A stretch of DNA of 64,000 bases from Oscillospiraceae bacterium (GTDB lineage Bacteria; Bacillota; Clostridia; Oscillospirales; Ruminococcaceae): assembly GCA_017460835.1 (NCBI GenBank), contig JAFUAD010000026.1:41790-105789 (forward strand), in the 5' to 3' direction. Position numbers and translations under genes: made by a program. Below, piece after piece: positions 7,613-15,862 of the stretch. Under the pieces are notes generated by a model that had not been told where the DNA came from, did no database searches, and saw only the letters and a program-made list of their open reading frames with translations. Numbering within the stretch: position 1 is the stretch's first letter; each line of letters begins with the position of its first letter.

Positions 7613-9784
7613 ATGAAACAGAACCGCGTTTTCTCCGCGCTGCTCACAGGCTGCGTCATGCTCGGCAGTCTGCCGCTGCTGACCGCCTCCGCCGGGAATT
7701 ATACCCGTGTGGCGGTACACGATCCGTCGGTCGTAAAGACGCAGGACGGCAGTTATTTTATCATCGGGTCGCATCTTGGCGCGGCGCGCTCTGCCGATCT
7801 GATGAACTGGACATCCGCCGCCAATTCCGACCGCGGCTCGACGGGAACGACCTTCTTCAACAACATTTACACCGATCTTGCGGTGCCGGAGAAATGGTCG
7901 AATACAACAGACGGCTACGATCTTTCCGGCAATATGTGGGCGCCGGATATCATCTATAACACGGCAATGGGCAAATACTGCATGTATCTTTCCGTCAACG
8001 GGCAGGTGTGGAATTCGTCGGTCGTGCTGTGTACGGCGGACAGCATCGAGGGGCCGTATACCTATCAGGGGACGATCGTCTATTCCGGCTTTACGAACAA
8101 CAGCGTGAACAATGTGAACGATACCGATGTGCCGAAGGTGCTTGGGCATAACCCGGATATCAGCCGGTACCTCACAAACGGCGGCTGGAATGCCGCATAC
8201 GGCACAAACGCGATCGACCCGGCGGTGTTTTATGACGAAACCGGCAGCCTGCACATGGTCTACGGCTCGTGGTTCGGCGGCATTTACATGCTGGAGCTCG
8301 ACGAGCAGACCGGTCTGCGCGATTACAATGTGAAATATGAGACAAAGGCCAATGTCGCCGATGCCTACATGGGGCAGAAGATCGCGGGCGGCAACTATGT
8401 CTCCGGCGAGGGGCCGTATATCGAGTATATGAAGGCGCCGGGCGCGGAGAAGGGATACTACTATCTGTTCCTGTCCTACGGCTATTTCAACTCCAACGGC
8501 GGCTATAATATGCGCATTTTCCGCAGCGAGAATCCGCAGGGGCCGTATACCGATCAGAACGGCAACAGCGCGATCTATCCCTCCGGCGCCGACAATATCG
8601 GCGGCACGACCGGCGAGCGCCTGATGAGCAATTATCAGTGGGCATGCAACGACCGCCCCTTCAAGGCGCAGGGACACAATTCCGCGCTGATGGACGATGA
8701 CGGGAAGCTCTATGTCATCTATCACACGAAATTCGACGATGCCTACGGCTTCCATGAGGTGCGTGTGCATCAGCTCATCATGAACGACGACGGCTGGATT
8801 ACCGCCGCGCCGTATGAGTATTCCGGCGAATCGCTCTCGGATGCGGGACACACGGCGGCGGCCGTCACCGGCGAATACGATTTTATCTTCCACACGCTGA
8901 ATCAGAAATTCGAGAACGAGAAATCTGCGGATGTCGAGAAGCCGCAGAGCATCTCCCTGAACGCGGACGGCACAGTCTCCGGCGCTGTGACCGGTACATG
9001 GGCAATGCGCAGCGGGACACCGTACATGAGCATCACCTTCAACAATGTCACCTACAAGGGCGCGTTTCTCGTGCAGGCGGATGAATCCGCCGCGATGACA
9101 CAGCGCATGACCTTCACGGCGACCGGCAACAATACCTGCGTCTGGGGCAGCAAAAAGGCGGCATATGACCGGGCGGCGGATGTTGTCGATCTGACGCCGC
9201 TGGAGAACGGCACCTACACCTTGCAGAGTGTCAACAGCGGCTTGTACCTCAATACCAATGCCGCGCAGAGTGCCGAGCAGAACACCGACGCGGCAGTCTG
9301 GACGCTGAAGCAGACCGGCGACGGCTATTACACCGTGCAGAATGCGGCGGGCAAGGCGCTGACCGTGGAAAACGGCAGCGCGGATAACGGCGCGGATATT
9401 CTTCTGGCTGACCTGAACGGCGGCACTGCGCAGAAATTCCGCATTGTGCAGGAGGGCGAGGGCGTGTATGCGCTGCTGACGGCTGCCTCCGGCAGCAAGG
9501 GCTGCGCGGATGTGTATAACATCAGCACAGAGCCCGGCGCGAACATCTGCCAGTGGGAATACTGGGGCGGCGACGGGCAGAAATACCGGATTGTCCCGGC
9601 AAAGGCAGCAGCCGGCGATGTCAATGCGGACGGGCAGACCGACAGGGCGGATGCGCTTGCTCTTCAGCGGTATCTGCTGACGCTGGAAACCGCGCTCCCG
9701 GATCCGCAGGCAGCGGATGTCAACGGCGACGGCAGACTGACCGGCGAGGATCTGACCATGCTGAAACGGAGCCTGCTGCAATAA
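7613..9784 (+). CDS. secreted GH43 arabinan-degrading enzyme with ricin-type CBM13 and dockerin
   Basis: 723 residues. A signal peptide ends near TASA (about residue 27). The GH43 five-bladed propeller occupies about residues 30-400: VHDPSVV carries the catalytic base (D37), MWAPDI the auxiliary Asp and SGEGPYIEY the general acid Glu. This pattern fits arabinan endo-1,5-alpha-L-arabinosidases, though xylosidase or arabinofuranosidase activity is not excluded. A beta-sandwich domain follows (about 420-520), then a ricin-like beta-trefoil (about 530-660). The dockerin is residues 668-723, with two Ca2+ loops (GDVNADGQTD and DVNGDGRLTG). It would act outside the cell, docked on a cellulosomal cohesin. 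It stands alone with its own promoter. Confidence 0.93.
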   Translation: MKQNRVFSALLTGCVMLGSLPLLTASAGNYTRVAVHDPSVVKTQDGSYFIIGSHLGAARSADLMNWTSAANSDRGSTGTTFFNNIYTDLAVPEKWSNTTDGYDLSGNMWAPDIIYNTAMGKYCMYLSVNGQVWNSSVVLCTADSIEGPYTYQGTIVYSGFTNNSVNNVNDTDVPKVLGHNPDISRYLTNGGWNAAYGTNAIDPAVFYDETGSLHMVYGSWFGGIYMLELDEQTGLRDYNVKYETKANVADAYMGQKIAGGNYVSGEGPYIEYMKAPGAEKGYYYLFLSYGYFNSNGGYNMRIFRSENPQGPYTDQNGNSAIYPSGADNIGGTTGERLMSNYQWACNDRPFKAQGHNSALMDDDGKLYVIYHTKFDDAYGFHEVRVHQLIMNDDGWITAAPYEYSGESLSDAGHTAAAVTGEYDFIFHTLNQKFENEKSADVEKPQSISLNADGTVSGAVTGTWAMRSGTPYMSITFNNVTYKGAFLVQADESAAMTQRMTFTATGNNTCVWGSKKAAYDRAADVVDLTPLENGTYTLQSVNSGLYLNTNAAQSAEQNTDAAVWTLKQTGDGYYTVQNAAGKALTVENGSADNGADILLADLNGGTAQKFRIVQEGEGVYALLTAASGSKGCADVYNISTEPGANICQWEYWGGDGQKYRIVPAKAAAGDVNADGQTDRADALALQRYLLTLETALPDPQAADVNGDGRLTGEDLTMLKRSLLQ

Positions 9785-9820
9785 TCCGGCGATGTTTTTT
9801 GGCTCCAAGCTCCCGAAGGC

Positions 9821-9849
9821 TTGACTTTTTTCCTGATTTATGGTAAACT
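9821..9849 (+). promoter_or_regulatory. Promoter of the riboswitch-oadB-like operon
   Basis: TTGACT, 17 bases, TAAACT, with TG one base upstream of the -10 box. Transcription would begin near 9856, exactly where the structured leader starts. Confidence 0.75.
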
Positions 9850-9855
9850 GATATC

Positions 9856-10007
9856 AATAAAAGGGAGTAGCCGGCAGCGGCTCCGCAGGAGACCTGCTGT
9901 CTTTCGGGACGCCATACCCGACTGCCGATGCGCAGTCCGACCGAAAATTAAACGGCAAGACTTTTATCGCGGCAGATGCACCGTCTGCGGCGGTAAAAGT
10001 CTTTTTT
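9856..10007 (+). ncRNA. terminator-type riboswitch leader, yybP-ykoY (Mn2+)-like
   Basis: The leader starts with ATAAAAG followed by GGAGTAG and its aptamer ends with GGCAAGACTTTTAT. These are the two conserved strands of the yybP-ykoY aptamer (family signature GGGGAGUAG ... GCAAGAC) joined by a 7-bp P1 (9857-9863 with 9961-9967). The 3' P1 strand is also the 5' arm of a terminator: 18-bp stem 9959-9976 with 9984-10001 (one mismatch, one wobble), 7-base loop, then T6. P1 and terminator are mutually exclusive, so ligand binding should switch transcription on. The downstream gene is a Na+-pump-like subunit, so the Na+-I (DUF1646) class is an alternative that a covariance-model search would settle. 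Confidence 0.75.
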
Positions 10008-10039
10008 CATCCGCATCAGAAAGGGAAGGAATCAGCTTT

Positions 10040-11170
10040 ATGGAAGTTCTGTATCAAAACCTTTTGAATCTTGACTGGAGGATGATCGTCATGTGGGCGA
10101 TCGGCGGCATTCTGATCTGGCTTGCGATCAAAAAGGACATGGAGCCGACCTTGCTGCTGCCGATGGGCTTCGGCGCGATTCTCGTGAATCTGCCGCTCTC
10201 GGGCGCAGTTTCGCATTACCTCTCGGACGGCTCGCTCGACGGAGAGGCGGGGCCGCTCTCGGTGCTCTACGATGCCGGCATCGCAAATGAGCTCTTTCCG
10301 CTGATTTTGTTTATCGGCATCGGCGCGATGATCGACTTCGGGCCGCTGCTTTCCAATCCGGTGCTGATGCTCTTCGGCGCGGCGGCACAGTTCGGCATCT
10401 TCTTTACGCTCTGCACGGCCTCGATGTTCTTTGACCTCAAGGATGCGGCATCCATCGCGGTCATCGGCGCCGCCGACGGCCCGACCTCCATTGTCGTCGG
10501 GCAGAAGCTGCAATCGGGGTATATCGGCGCGATCATGGTGGCCGCGTATTCGTACATGGCGCTCGTTCCGATCATTCAGCCGCCGATCATCAAGCTGCTG
10601 ACGACGAAAAAAGAGCGCATGATCCGCATGGAATACACCCAGAAGCCGGTCTCCAAGACCACGCGCATCCTGTTCCCGATCTGCATTACGATCATCGCGG
10701 GGCTGATCGCACCGGCTTCCGTTGCGCTGGTCGGCTTCCTGATGTTCGGCAATCTGATCCGCGAGTGCGGCGTGATGGACAGCCTTTCCGAGACCGCACA
10801 GAAGGTGCTCGCAAATCTGGTCACGATCTTCCTCGGCATCACCATCGCATCGCAGATGCAGGCGGATAAATTCCTACAGCTCAATACGCTGCTGATTCTG
10901 GGGCTCGGTCTGGTGGCATTCATTTTCGACACCGCAGGCGGCGTGATCTTCGCAAAAATCCTCAATCTGTTCCTGAAGAAAAAAATCAATCCGATGATCG
11001 GCGCTGCGGGCATTTCCGCATTCCCGATGTCCGGCAGAGTGGTGCATAAGATGGCGCTCAAGGAGGACCCGACCAATTTCATTCTGATGCAGGCGACCGG
11101 CGTCAATGTCTCCGGTCAGATCGCATCCGTGATTGCCGGCGGACTGATTCTGAGCTTTTTCCTGCACTGA
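10040..11170 (+). CDS. sodium-translocating decarboxylase beta-subunit-like membrane protein (OadB/GcdB family)
   Basis: 376 residues. ATG 10040 follows GGGAAGGA; the frame extends upstream through the riboswitch but that part is not coding. About ten hydrophobic segments are visible. The conserved signatures of the beta subunit are present: MGFGAILVNLP, FIGIGAMIDFGPLL, GAADGPTSI (the Asp-containing ion-translocation region) and NPMIGAAGISAFPMSGRVV. In known complexes this subunit decarboxylates carboxybiotin and exports Na+ (oxaloacetate, methylmalonyl-CoA or glutaconyl-CoA decarboxylases). No carboxyltransferase or biotin carrier lies in this window, so it either works with distant subunits or has a different transport role. 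It sits behind a metal-type riboswitch and 15 bases before a tiny OadG-like gene. Confidence 0.9.
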   Translation: MEVLYQNLLNLDWRMIVMWAIGGILIWLAIKKDMEPTLLLPMGFGAILVNLPLSGAVSHYLSDGSLDGEAGPLSVLYDAGIANELFPLILFIGIGAMIDFGPLLSNPVLMLFGAAAQFGIFFTLCTASMFFDLKDAASIAVIGAADGPTSIVVGQKLQSGYIGAIMVAAYSYMALVPIIQPPIIKLLTTKKERMIRMEYTQKPVSKTTRILFPICITIIAGLIAPASVALVGFLMFGNLIRECGVMDSLSETAQKVLANLVTIFLGITIASQMQADKFLQLNTLLILGLGLVAFIFDTAGGVIFAKILNLFLKKKINPMIGAAGISAFPMSGRVVHKMALKEDPTNFILMQATGVNVSGQIASVIAGGLILSFFLH

Positions 11171-11185
11171 GAAGGAGGGGTCACA

Positions 11186-11353
11186 ATGTATCTGACTGCT
11201 GCATTTGAACCGATGAATTTTGTGGACAACCTGCGGTATATGGGGCTCGGCATGCTCGGCATCTTTGCGGTCATCGGCGTCATCATGCTGCTGACGGTCG
11301 TGCTCAATGCCGTCACGAAGCCGAAGGATGACCGGGATGACAAAAAGCAGTAA
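11186..11353 (+). CDS. OadG-like small membrane protein
   Basis: 55 residues, start ATG 11186 behind GAAGGAGGGG. One hydrophobic helix (about residues 18-40) is flanked by an N-terminal stretch MNFVDNLRYMGLGMLGIF and a very polar tail KPKDDRDDKKQ. Size, topology and position directly after an OadB homologue fit the gamma subunit of Na+-pumping decarboxylases, which anchors and stabilises the complex. Sequence conservation in this family is low, so the assignment rests mainly on context. Confidence 0.75.
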   Translation: MYLTAAFEPMNFVDNLRYMGLGMLGIFAVIGVIMLLTVVLNAVTKPKDDRDDKKQ

Positions 11354-11363
11354 GGAGAACGAA

Positions 11364-12185
11364 ATGGCTGAAAAGAACACACTGCAAAAGCTCGAATCGC
11401 CGGCAGAGCCCGAAAAACCGGAGGAGGGCTTTGTTCCCTATGCTGCCGAGGCCGCCGCAGAGGAAAAAAGCGGAAGAAAGCACAAAAAGCTGATTCTGAT
11501 TCCGCTGATTCTGCTCTCGGTGATTGCGCTGGCGGCCGGTGTGCTGCTGCTGCTGACGCGGTTCAACCGCTATCATTCCGTAATGAAGAATCTGAAATTT
11601 GATTACCGCGCCGAGGAAATTCCCGGCGGGCGAGAGGGCGTTGAGCAGGGTGCGCGGTCGATCGCGCTCGCAGACCGGATCGGCAGTCAGCCGGTGCGCG
11701 TGAAGGCTGCGGTGTATCTGCTCGATGACAACGGCAAAACCGATCAGACCGTTCTGGAATACAACTACCTGAGCAGCATGGGGCTGACACAGCTCAAAAC
11801 GGTTTCCTCCGCCGCATCGTCGATCCGCTCGCAGACAACGGAGCTACGGACAAAGGGCGAGGGCTATGAAACGCTGGAGGACGGGGAATGGAAGCCCGCG
11901 GAAAAGGGCTATATCCCGCCGCTGTACGATTATTTCTTCGAGGTTCGCTCGCATAACAATATCACGATCGGCTGCTATGATACCTATGAAACACAGGTCG
12001 GCGGAAAGGATTACATCTGCGAGATCTGGCTTATTGACGAGCAGATCGGGGATACGGTGCAGTATGATACCGTTTACCGCTATTACGACGGCGAAAGCCT
12101 TGCGGGTGTCATTGTCCTGCGCGATTCCGACAACTGGAAGGAAGTCTTTGATATTCAGTCCTATGAGATCAACCCGGCGCTGTAA
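11364..12185 (+). CDS. single-pass membrane protein of unknown function
   Basis: 273 residues, start ATG 11364 preceded by AAGGAG and only 10 bases after the OadG-like gene, so probably in the same operon. The N-terminal 40 residues are acidic and proline-rich, with basic KSGRKHKK just before the transmembrane segment (43-65). An extracytoplasmic domain of about 200 residues follows, rich in Tyr and charged residues (for example YDTYETQVGGKDY) with no recognised family. It may be an accessory factor of the OadB/OadG pair or an unrelated passenger. A strong terminator follows. Confidence 0.7.
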   Translation: MAEKNTLQKLESPAEPEKPEEGFVPYAAEAAAEEKSGRKHKKLILIPLILLSVIALAAGVLLLLTRFNRYHSVMKNLKFDYRAEEIPGGREGVEQGARSIALADRIGSQPVRVKAAVYLLDDNGKTDQTVLEYNYLSSMGLTQLKTVSSAASSIRSQTTELRTKGEGYETLEDGEWKPAEKGYIPPLYDYFFEVRSHNNITIGCYDTYETQVGGKDYICEIWLIDEQIGDTVQYDTVYRYYDGESLAGVIVLRDSDNWKEVFDIQSYEINPAL

Positions 12186-12210
12186 TTTGGCAAAATGCAA
12201 ATAAAAAGTC

Positions 12211-12237
12211 GGAACCCTGCCGCCTGTGCAGGGTTCC
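12211..12237. terminator. Bidirectional terminator between convergent operons
   Basis: A perfect 10-bp stem (GGAACCCTGC / GCAGGGTTCC) with a 7-base loop, followed by GTTTG on the plus strand. On the minus strand it serves the adaptor scaffoldin gene. Confidence 0.85.
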
Positions 12238-12254
12238 GTTTGTATCAGGGGTAT

Positions 12255-13502
12255 TCAGAGCAGCCATTTCAACAGCAGCGACAGGTCATCCATCCGGATG
12301 ATATTGTCATCGTTGCAGTCCGCCTGACCGGTATCAAAGAGCAGATTGTCGCCGGTTTCGGTGAGATACCGCGCAAGCCGCACCGCATCCAGAATTTCAA
12401 GCCTGCCGTTGACATCCACATCGCCCTTGCGCGGCGGGGCAGGCTCGCTGACCGTGACGGTAAAGGAGGTCTCGCAGTTGTTTGTCCGGACATAGATCTG
12501 ATAGCTGCCCGCCCGTGTGCTGTCAAATGCCGAGGCATCCACCCAGTCCGGATGCTGCGTTAGCTGTTCATTCTGAAGCCGCCAGAATTTGCCGTTCAGG
12601 AAGCCGCTGCCGGAGACCGTCGCGCCGGTCAGGTCAAGCGTCTCGCCGATCTCATAAGCAGTCTTGTCCGGCTGGCTGTTGATCCGGAGATTGCCGAAGG
12701 TCCAGCCGGAGGTCGATGAAACGGTCGTTGTGACCTCAGGCGGTTCGGTATCCGTTGTCGTCGTGGTTGTGGCCGTGGAGGTCGTGGTGGTCGTAGTAGT
12801 TGTCGTAGTCGTCGTGGTAGTTGATGTTGTCGTGGTGGTTGATGTTGTCGTGGTGGTTGTGGTTGATGTTGTCGTGGAGGTGGTTGTTGTCGTGGTGGAG
12901 GTGGTTGTGGATGTTGTGGTGCTGGTCGTAGAGCTCGAACCGGAGGGCGTCCCGCCGACTGTGACGCTGATCGAACCGTTTTCCCGCCAGTATGCGAGGG
13001 GGTCTCTGTTCTTATCCGTGAGCTGCGTAACCGAGACGCCGAGCGAATAGACCTTGCCGGTCTGCGCATCGGACGGCACGAGGAAATAGAAGGTTCCGAT
13101 CGCGCCGTTTGCCGTGGAATTGGCGCTGCCGGAGACGGTAAAGCTGACCTGATTGCCCGAGGCATTGCCGGTGACGGTGCTGCTCCAGCCGGAATATGCC
13201 GAATCGAGCTGAAAGCGCGGGCCGCCGGAATATGCGTCCGTCAGCGGCGTGAGCCCGGCGGTGTAGGCAATCGTGACCGAGCAGCAGGCAAAGCCCTCGT
13301 TGTTGTTCGCGTAGACCGTAACCGGGATCTCCTCGCCGGCGGCAGCGTAATAGCTGTTGACGTAGATGCCGATGACATCCTCATCCGGTGCGTTGGATTG
13401 CATCGTGTAAGCCGCGGTCTCAAGAAGTGTCCCGAATGTCAGATTCGGCAGGATCATGCAGACCGACAGACCGGCCGCAATGATTTTCTGCAATGCTCTC
13501 AT
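12255..13502 (-). CDS. ScaC-like adaptor scaffoldin: cohesin, Thr linker, Ig-like domain, dockerin
   Basis: 415 residues. A signal peptide covers about 1-31. Residues 44-182 look like a cohesin: a start IGIYVNSYYAAAGEEIPVTV, a middle strand CCSVTIAY, and a late GAIGTFYFLVPSDA ... SLGVSV as in ruminococcal cohesins. A Thr/Ser linker follows (188-258), then a bacterial Ig-like domain (about 262-350) and a C-terminal dockerin (359-415) with loops GDVDVNGRLE and DCNDDNIIRM. A single cohesin plus a dockerin is the architecture of the ScaC adaptor of Ruminococcus flavefaciens, which changes the binding specificity of the main scaffoldin. It is monocistronic with its own promoter and terminator. The binding partners cannot be deduced. 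Confidence 0.8.
   Translation of the reverse strand: MRALQKIIAAGLSVCMILPNLTFGTLLETAAYTMQSNAPDEDVIGIYVNSYYAAAGEEIPVTVYANNNEGFACCSVTIAYTAGLTPLTDAYSGGPRFQLDSAYSGWSSTVTGNASGNQVSFTVSGSANSTANGAIGTFYFLVPSDAQTGKVYSLGVSVTQLTDKNRDPLAYWRENGSISVTVGGTPSGSSSTTSTTTSTTTSTTTTTTSTTTSTTTTTTTSTTTTTSTTTTTTTTTTTTTTSTATTTTTTDTEPPEVTTTVSSTSGWTFGNLRINSQPDKTAYEIGETLDLTGATVSGSGFLNGKFWRLQNEQLTQHPDWVDASAFDSTRAGSYQIYVRTNNCETSFTVTVSEPAPPRKGDVDVNGRLEILDAVRLARYLTETGDNLLFDTGQADCNDDNIIRMDDLSLLLKWLL
12729..12941 (-). repeat. Thr/Ser codon tract of the adaptor scaffoldin linker
   Basis: About 70 codons of ACN with interspersed TCN encode a flexible linker between cohesin and Ig-like domains. On the plus strand it reads as a spurious poly-Val frame. 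Confidence 0.9.
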
Positions 13503-13560
13503 GTCAGATTAGCCCCTCTCGTTGTTTGTATTCGGGAATTACCCGAAACTATACAATTCT

Positions 13561-13589
13561 ATTATAACATATGATGTTGCTTTTGTCAA
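13561..13589 (-). promoter_or_regulatory. Promoter of the adaptor scaffoldin
   Basis: Minus strand TTGACA, 17 bases, TATAAT, 59 bases before the start codon; GAGAGGGG acts as the RBS. Confidence 0.88.
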
Positions 13590-13697
13590 TTCTTTCCAGA
13601 TAAAATTTTCCGGATTATTTTTCCTCCGTGTGATATTTTGCCCCGCAGAGTTGTTATATATATGAGATCTCAAAAAAGCAGAAGGGAGGCGGATGCG

Positions 13698-14171
13698 ATG
13701 ACCCGTGACGAAATGGGCGCGCTCTACGATCAATACAGCGGAACGGTCTATCGCGTTGCGCTGTCCTATTGCCGGAATGTGCAGGATGCAGAGGATGTGA
13801 TGCAGGAGGTGTTCCTCAAGCGGTTCACGCTCGACCGCAGCTTCCCCGATGAGGGGCAGGAGAAGGCGTGGCTGATCCGCATGACCGTGAACCGCTGCAA
13901 GAATCTGCTGAAGGCGATCAAGCGGAGGCGGGGTGTCCCGCTCGAGGATGCCGCCGGGCTCTGTGTGAATGACGAGGAAACCGGCATCTGGGAGGCGGTG
14001 GCGTCGCTGCCCGCAAAATACCGGCTTGTCATCCGGCTTTATTACGGCGAGGGGTATTCCGTCGGCGAGATCGCCGCCATGCTCCGGCGCTCGGAAACCG
14101 CCGTCCAGACGCAGCTTTACCGCGCGCGCAGGCTGCTGAAGGACATACTCGGAGAGGAGGTCACACCATGA
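13698..14171 (+). CDS. ECF-type RNA polymerase sigma factor
   Basis: 157 residues. ATG 13698 lies behind GGGAGG, so the longer frame from 13638 is not needed. Region 2 runs from about residue 5 to 70 (QDAEDVMQEVFLKRF is the -10 recognition/core-binding segment). Region 4 (about 100-152) has ASLPAKYRLVIRLYYGEGYSVGEIA and a recognition helix with TAVQTQLYRARRLLK. The 4-base overlap with the next gene, a DUF4179-type membrane protein, is the usual sigma/anti-sigma coupling. It is transcribed divergently from the adaptor scaffoldin gene 195 bases away, but no evidence links their regulation. Confidence 0.92.
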   Translation: MTRDEMGALYDQYSGTVYRVALSYCRNVQDAEDVMQEVFLKRFTLDRSFPDEGQEKAWLIRMTVNRCKNLLKAIKRRRGVPLEDAAGLCVNDEETGIWEAVASLPAKYRLVIRLYYGEGYSVGEIAAMLRRSETAVQTQLYRARRLLKDILGEEVTP

Positions 14172-15211
14172 AAAATATGCAGCTTTACCGTGAGATTTCC
14201 GCAAGGGTCAGACCCCGTGCGGCTTGCAGGGAGGAGATTTTAACCGTGGCAGAGGATATGCAGAGCAAAAAGCGCCGCCCCGTGATGCGAAGAATTTGCA
14301 TCGGGCTGGCAGCGGCAGCGGTCGCGCTCACAGGTACCGTCGTTGCAGTCGGTGCTGCGAATGACTGGAATTATCAGCGCATCTTTACAAAGTATTACAG
14401 TGAAAAGACAGGAACGCAGGTTCAGTATGACTTCAGCAATATCGGAATGGATATCAATGAATCTGTTGTACTTCCAACCGGAACGCTGACGGTGGAATCT
14501 GCATTGGTAACGCCCTATGCAGTTTGTCTGAGCTGGAATTTTGCCCCGAATGAAACGGTTACGCTCAGCGATACGGATTCATGGATCAGCATTGTCAATT
14601 GCTTTGGTACGGATCACAACGCGCAGGGAGTTGGCCAGGCAGACGGTACATTCGATGAACAAGGGGTCTGTCATTTCACAGCCAATCTGATCAGCGTCGG
14701 CGATCCGTTTGCAGGCAGCTCGATCCGGGCATATTTTATTGTGAGCCAAATCCCGTCGGATACCGAGACCGGTATTACGCAAGTAAAAATGGAGGAGGAC
14801 AATTATATCATGCTGGAGTTCAGCGGAAGCACAGAACCCGGGCTTGAAAAATCGGAGACCTCCGTTCACCTGACGGAATGTGCAGTAAAGCCGTGCGATG
14901 CCGACTATATTTCTGTATCTCCGCTGGCGGTGATTCTGGCGGATGAATACGGTTCTGCGGTTCAGTTTACTCCGGGAGATGCAATGGGAACAGATCTGAT
15001 GGAAACCCCGTGCACCGTCACAGCAGTTTATGCAGACGGCACGGAGCTTTCTCCGGAAACCGTGAATTACAGTACCTTGATTTATACCTATAATTCGGAG
15101 GACCCTGCGGATATCAAGGGTCAGCGGTTCTATCTTGTATTCAAGAAGCCGCTCGAAACTGAGAATCTTGTCGCCGTCCGTATTAACGGCACCGAGGTTC
15201 CGCTAACGTAA
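14168..15211 (+). CDS. DUF4179-like anti-sigma factor, membrane-anchored
   Basis: 347 residues. The N-terminal 42 residues are cytoplasmic, with the basic segment KKRRPVMRR. One transmembrane helix (43-63) follows, then about 280 extracytoplasmic residues. ANDWNYQRIFTKYYSEKTG after the helix and the repeated beta-rich modules resemble DUF4179 proteins, which accompany ECF sigma factors in Firmicutes. It probably sequesters the sigma factor encoded upstream until an envelope signal is sensed. The GC content drops in the second half relative to its neighbours. A strong terminator follows. Confidence 0.75.
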   Translation: MKNMQLYREISARVRPRAACREEILTVAEDMQSKKRRPVMRRICIGLAAAAVALTGTVVAVGAANDWNYQRIFTKYYSEKTGTQVQYDFSNIGMDINESVVLPTGTLTVESALVTPYAVCLSWNFAPNETVTLSDTDSWISIVNCFGTDHNAQGVGQADGTFDEQGVCHFTANLISVGDPFAGSSIRAYFIVSQIPSDTETGITQVKMEEDNYIMLEFSGSTEPGLEKSETSVHLTECAVKPCDADYISVSPLAVILADEYGSAVQFTPGDAMGTDLMETPCTVTAVYADGTELSPETVNYSTLIYTYNSEDPADIKGQRFYLVFKKPLETENLVAVRINGTEVPLT

Positions 15212-15233
15212 CTGACAACATCCTCCATACAGA

Positions 15234-15268
15234 AGCCGCACACTGTTGTGATGACACAGTGTGCGGCT
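15234..15268 (+). terminator. Terminator of the second sigma / anti-sigma operon
   Basis: A 13-bp perfect stem (AGCCGCACACTGT / ACAGTGTGCGGCT) with a 9-base loop, followed by GTTTGG. Confidence 0.8.
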
Positions 15269-15303
15269 GTTTGGCTTGGATTCTGCTTTTTCTCCGTTTC
15301 CCA

Positions 15304-15332
15304 TTGCGTTTTCCGCCGTAATATGTTATAAT
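15304..15332 (+). promoter_or_regulatory. Promoter of the small lipoprotein gene
   Basis: TTGCGT, 17 bases, TATAAT, 57 bases before ATG 15389. Confidence 0.75.
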
Positions 15333-15388
15333 AAAGCCACACCGGCCCGATTGCGGCGGGAATCGAAAAAAAAACGGAGGAAACAGAA

Positions 15389-15724
15389 ATGATGAAAAAA
15401 AGAATTGCGGTTTTGCTGACGGGACTTCTGATGCTGTTTGCGATGGCAGCCTGCGGGAGCAAGGATAAAAAGCCGCATCTCAGGGGAACCTACAAGGAGG
15501 TCTCTGCCATCTCGACCGGCTCGATCACCTTCAAGAGCGATACGGAAATGGAGTTCACCTTCCTCGATATCAGCAAGCTCACCGTTTCCGGTACCTATGA
15601 GCTCACCGACGGCAAGCTGTATATGCACTATTCCATTCTCGGAATCCCCTCAAACCCGAGCTATACCTTCTCGCAGAAGGGCAATTCCATCTACCTCGAC
15701 GGCACCGAATACCGGAAGGAATGA
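15389..15724 (+). CDS. small lipoprotein
   Basis: 111 residues. The signal sequence ends in the lipobox AMAAC with the lipidated cysteine at residue 22. The mature part, about 90 residues, alternates short beta strands (GTYKEVSAIS, MEFTFLDISKLTVSGTYELTDGKLYM), a pattern seen in small DUF-type lipoproteins that fold as a beta-barrel or sandwich. It stands alone between two promoters. An RBS (ACGGAGGAAAC) precedes the tandem ATGs; the first is used here. Function unknown. Confidence 0.8.
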   Translation: MMKKRIAVLLTGLLMLFAMAACGSKDKKPHLRGTYKEVSAISTGSITFKSDTEMEFTFLDISKLTVSGTYELTDGKLYMHYSILGIPSNPSYTFSQKGNSIYLDGTEYRKE

Positions 15725-15775
15725 CCGCATTTGCGCGGGATTTCCTGCCCGATCTGAAAAATATTGCCGCAGGGC

Positions 15776-15804
15776 TTGCAAAATTGCGGCGGATATGGTA
15801 TAAT
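15776..15804 (+). promoter_or_regulatory. Promoter of the PRTase-like gene
   Basis: TTGCAA, 17 bases, TATAAT, 58 bases before ATG 15863. Confidence 0.78.
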
Positions 15805-15862
15805 ACTATATGAAATTCCGGCAGGGCGATGCTTTGCCGCAGGGAGGTCTGAGGATAGTTCT

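Noticed and set aside
7478-9808. A 776-codon open frame on the minus strand over the GH43 gene
   Set aside because: It is the mirror of a GC-rich gene: no RBS, no domain, and the plus strand codes for a complete GH43-ricin-dockerin enzyme.
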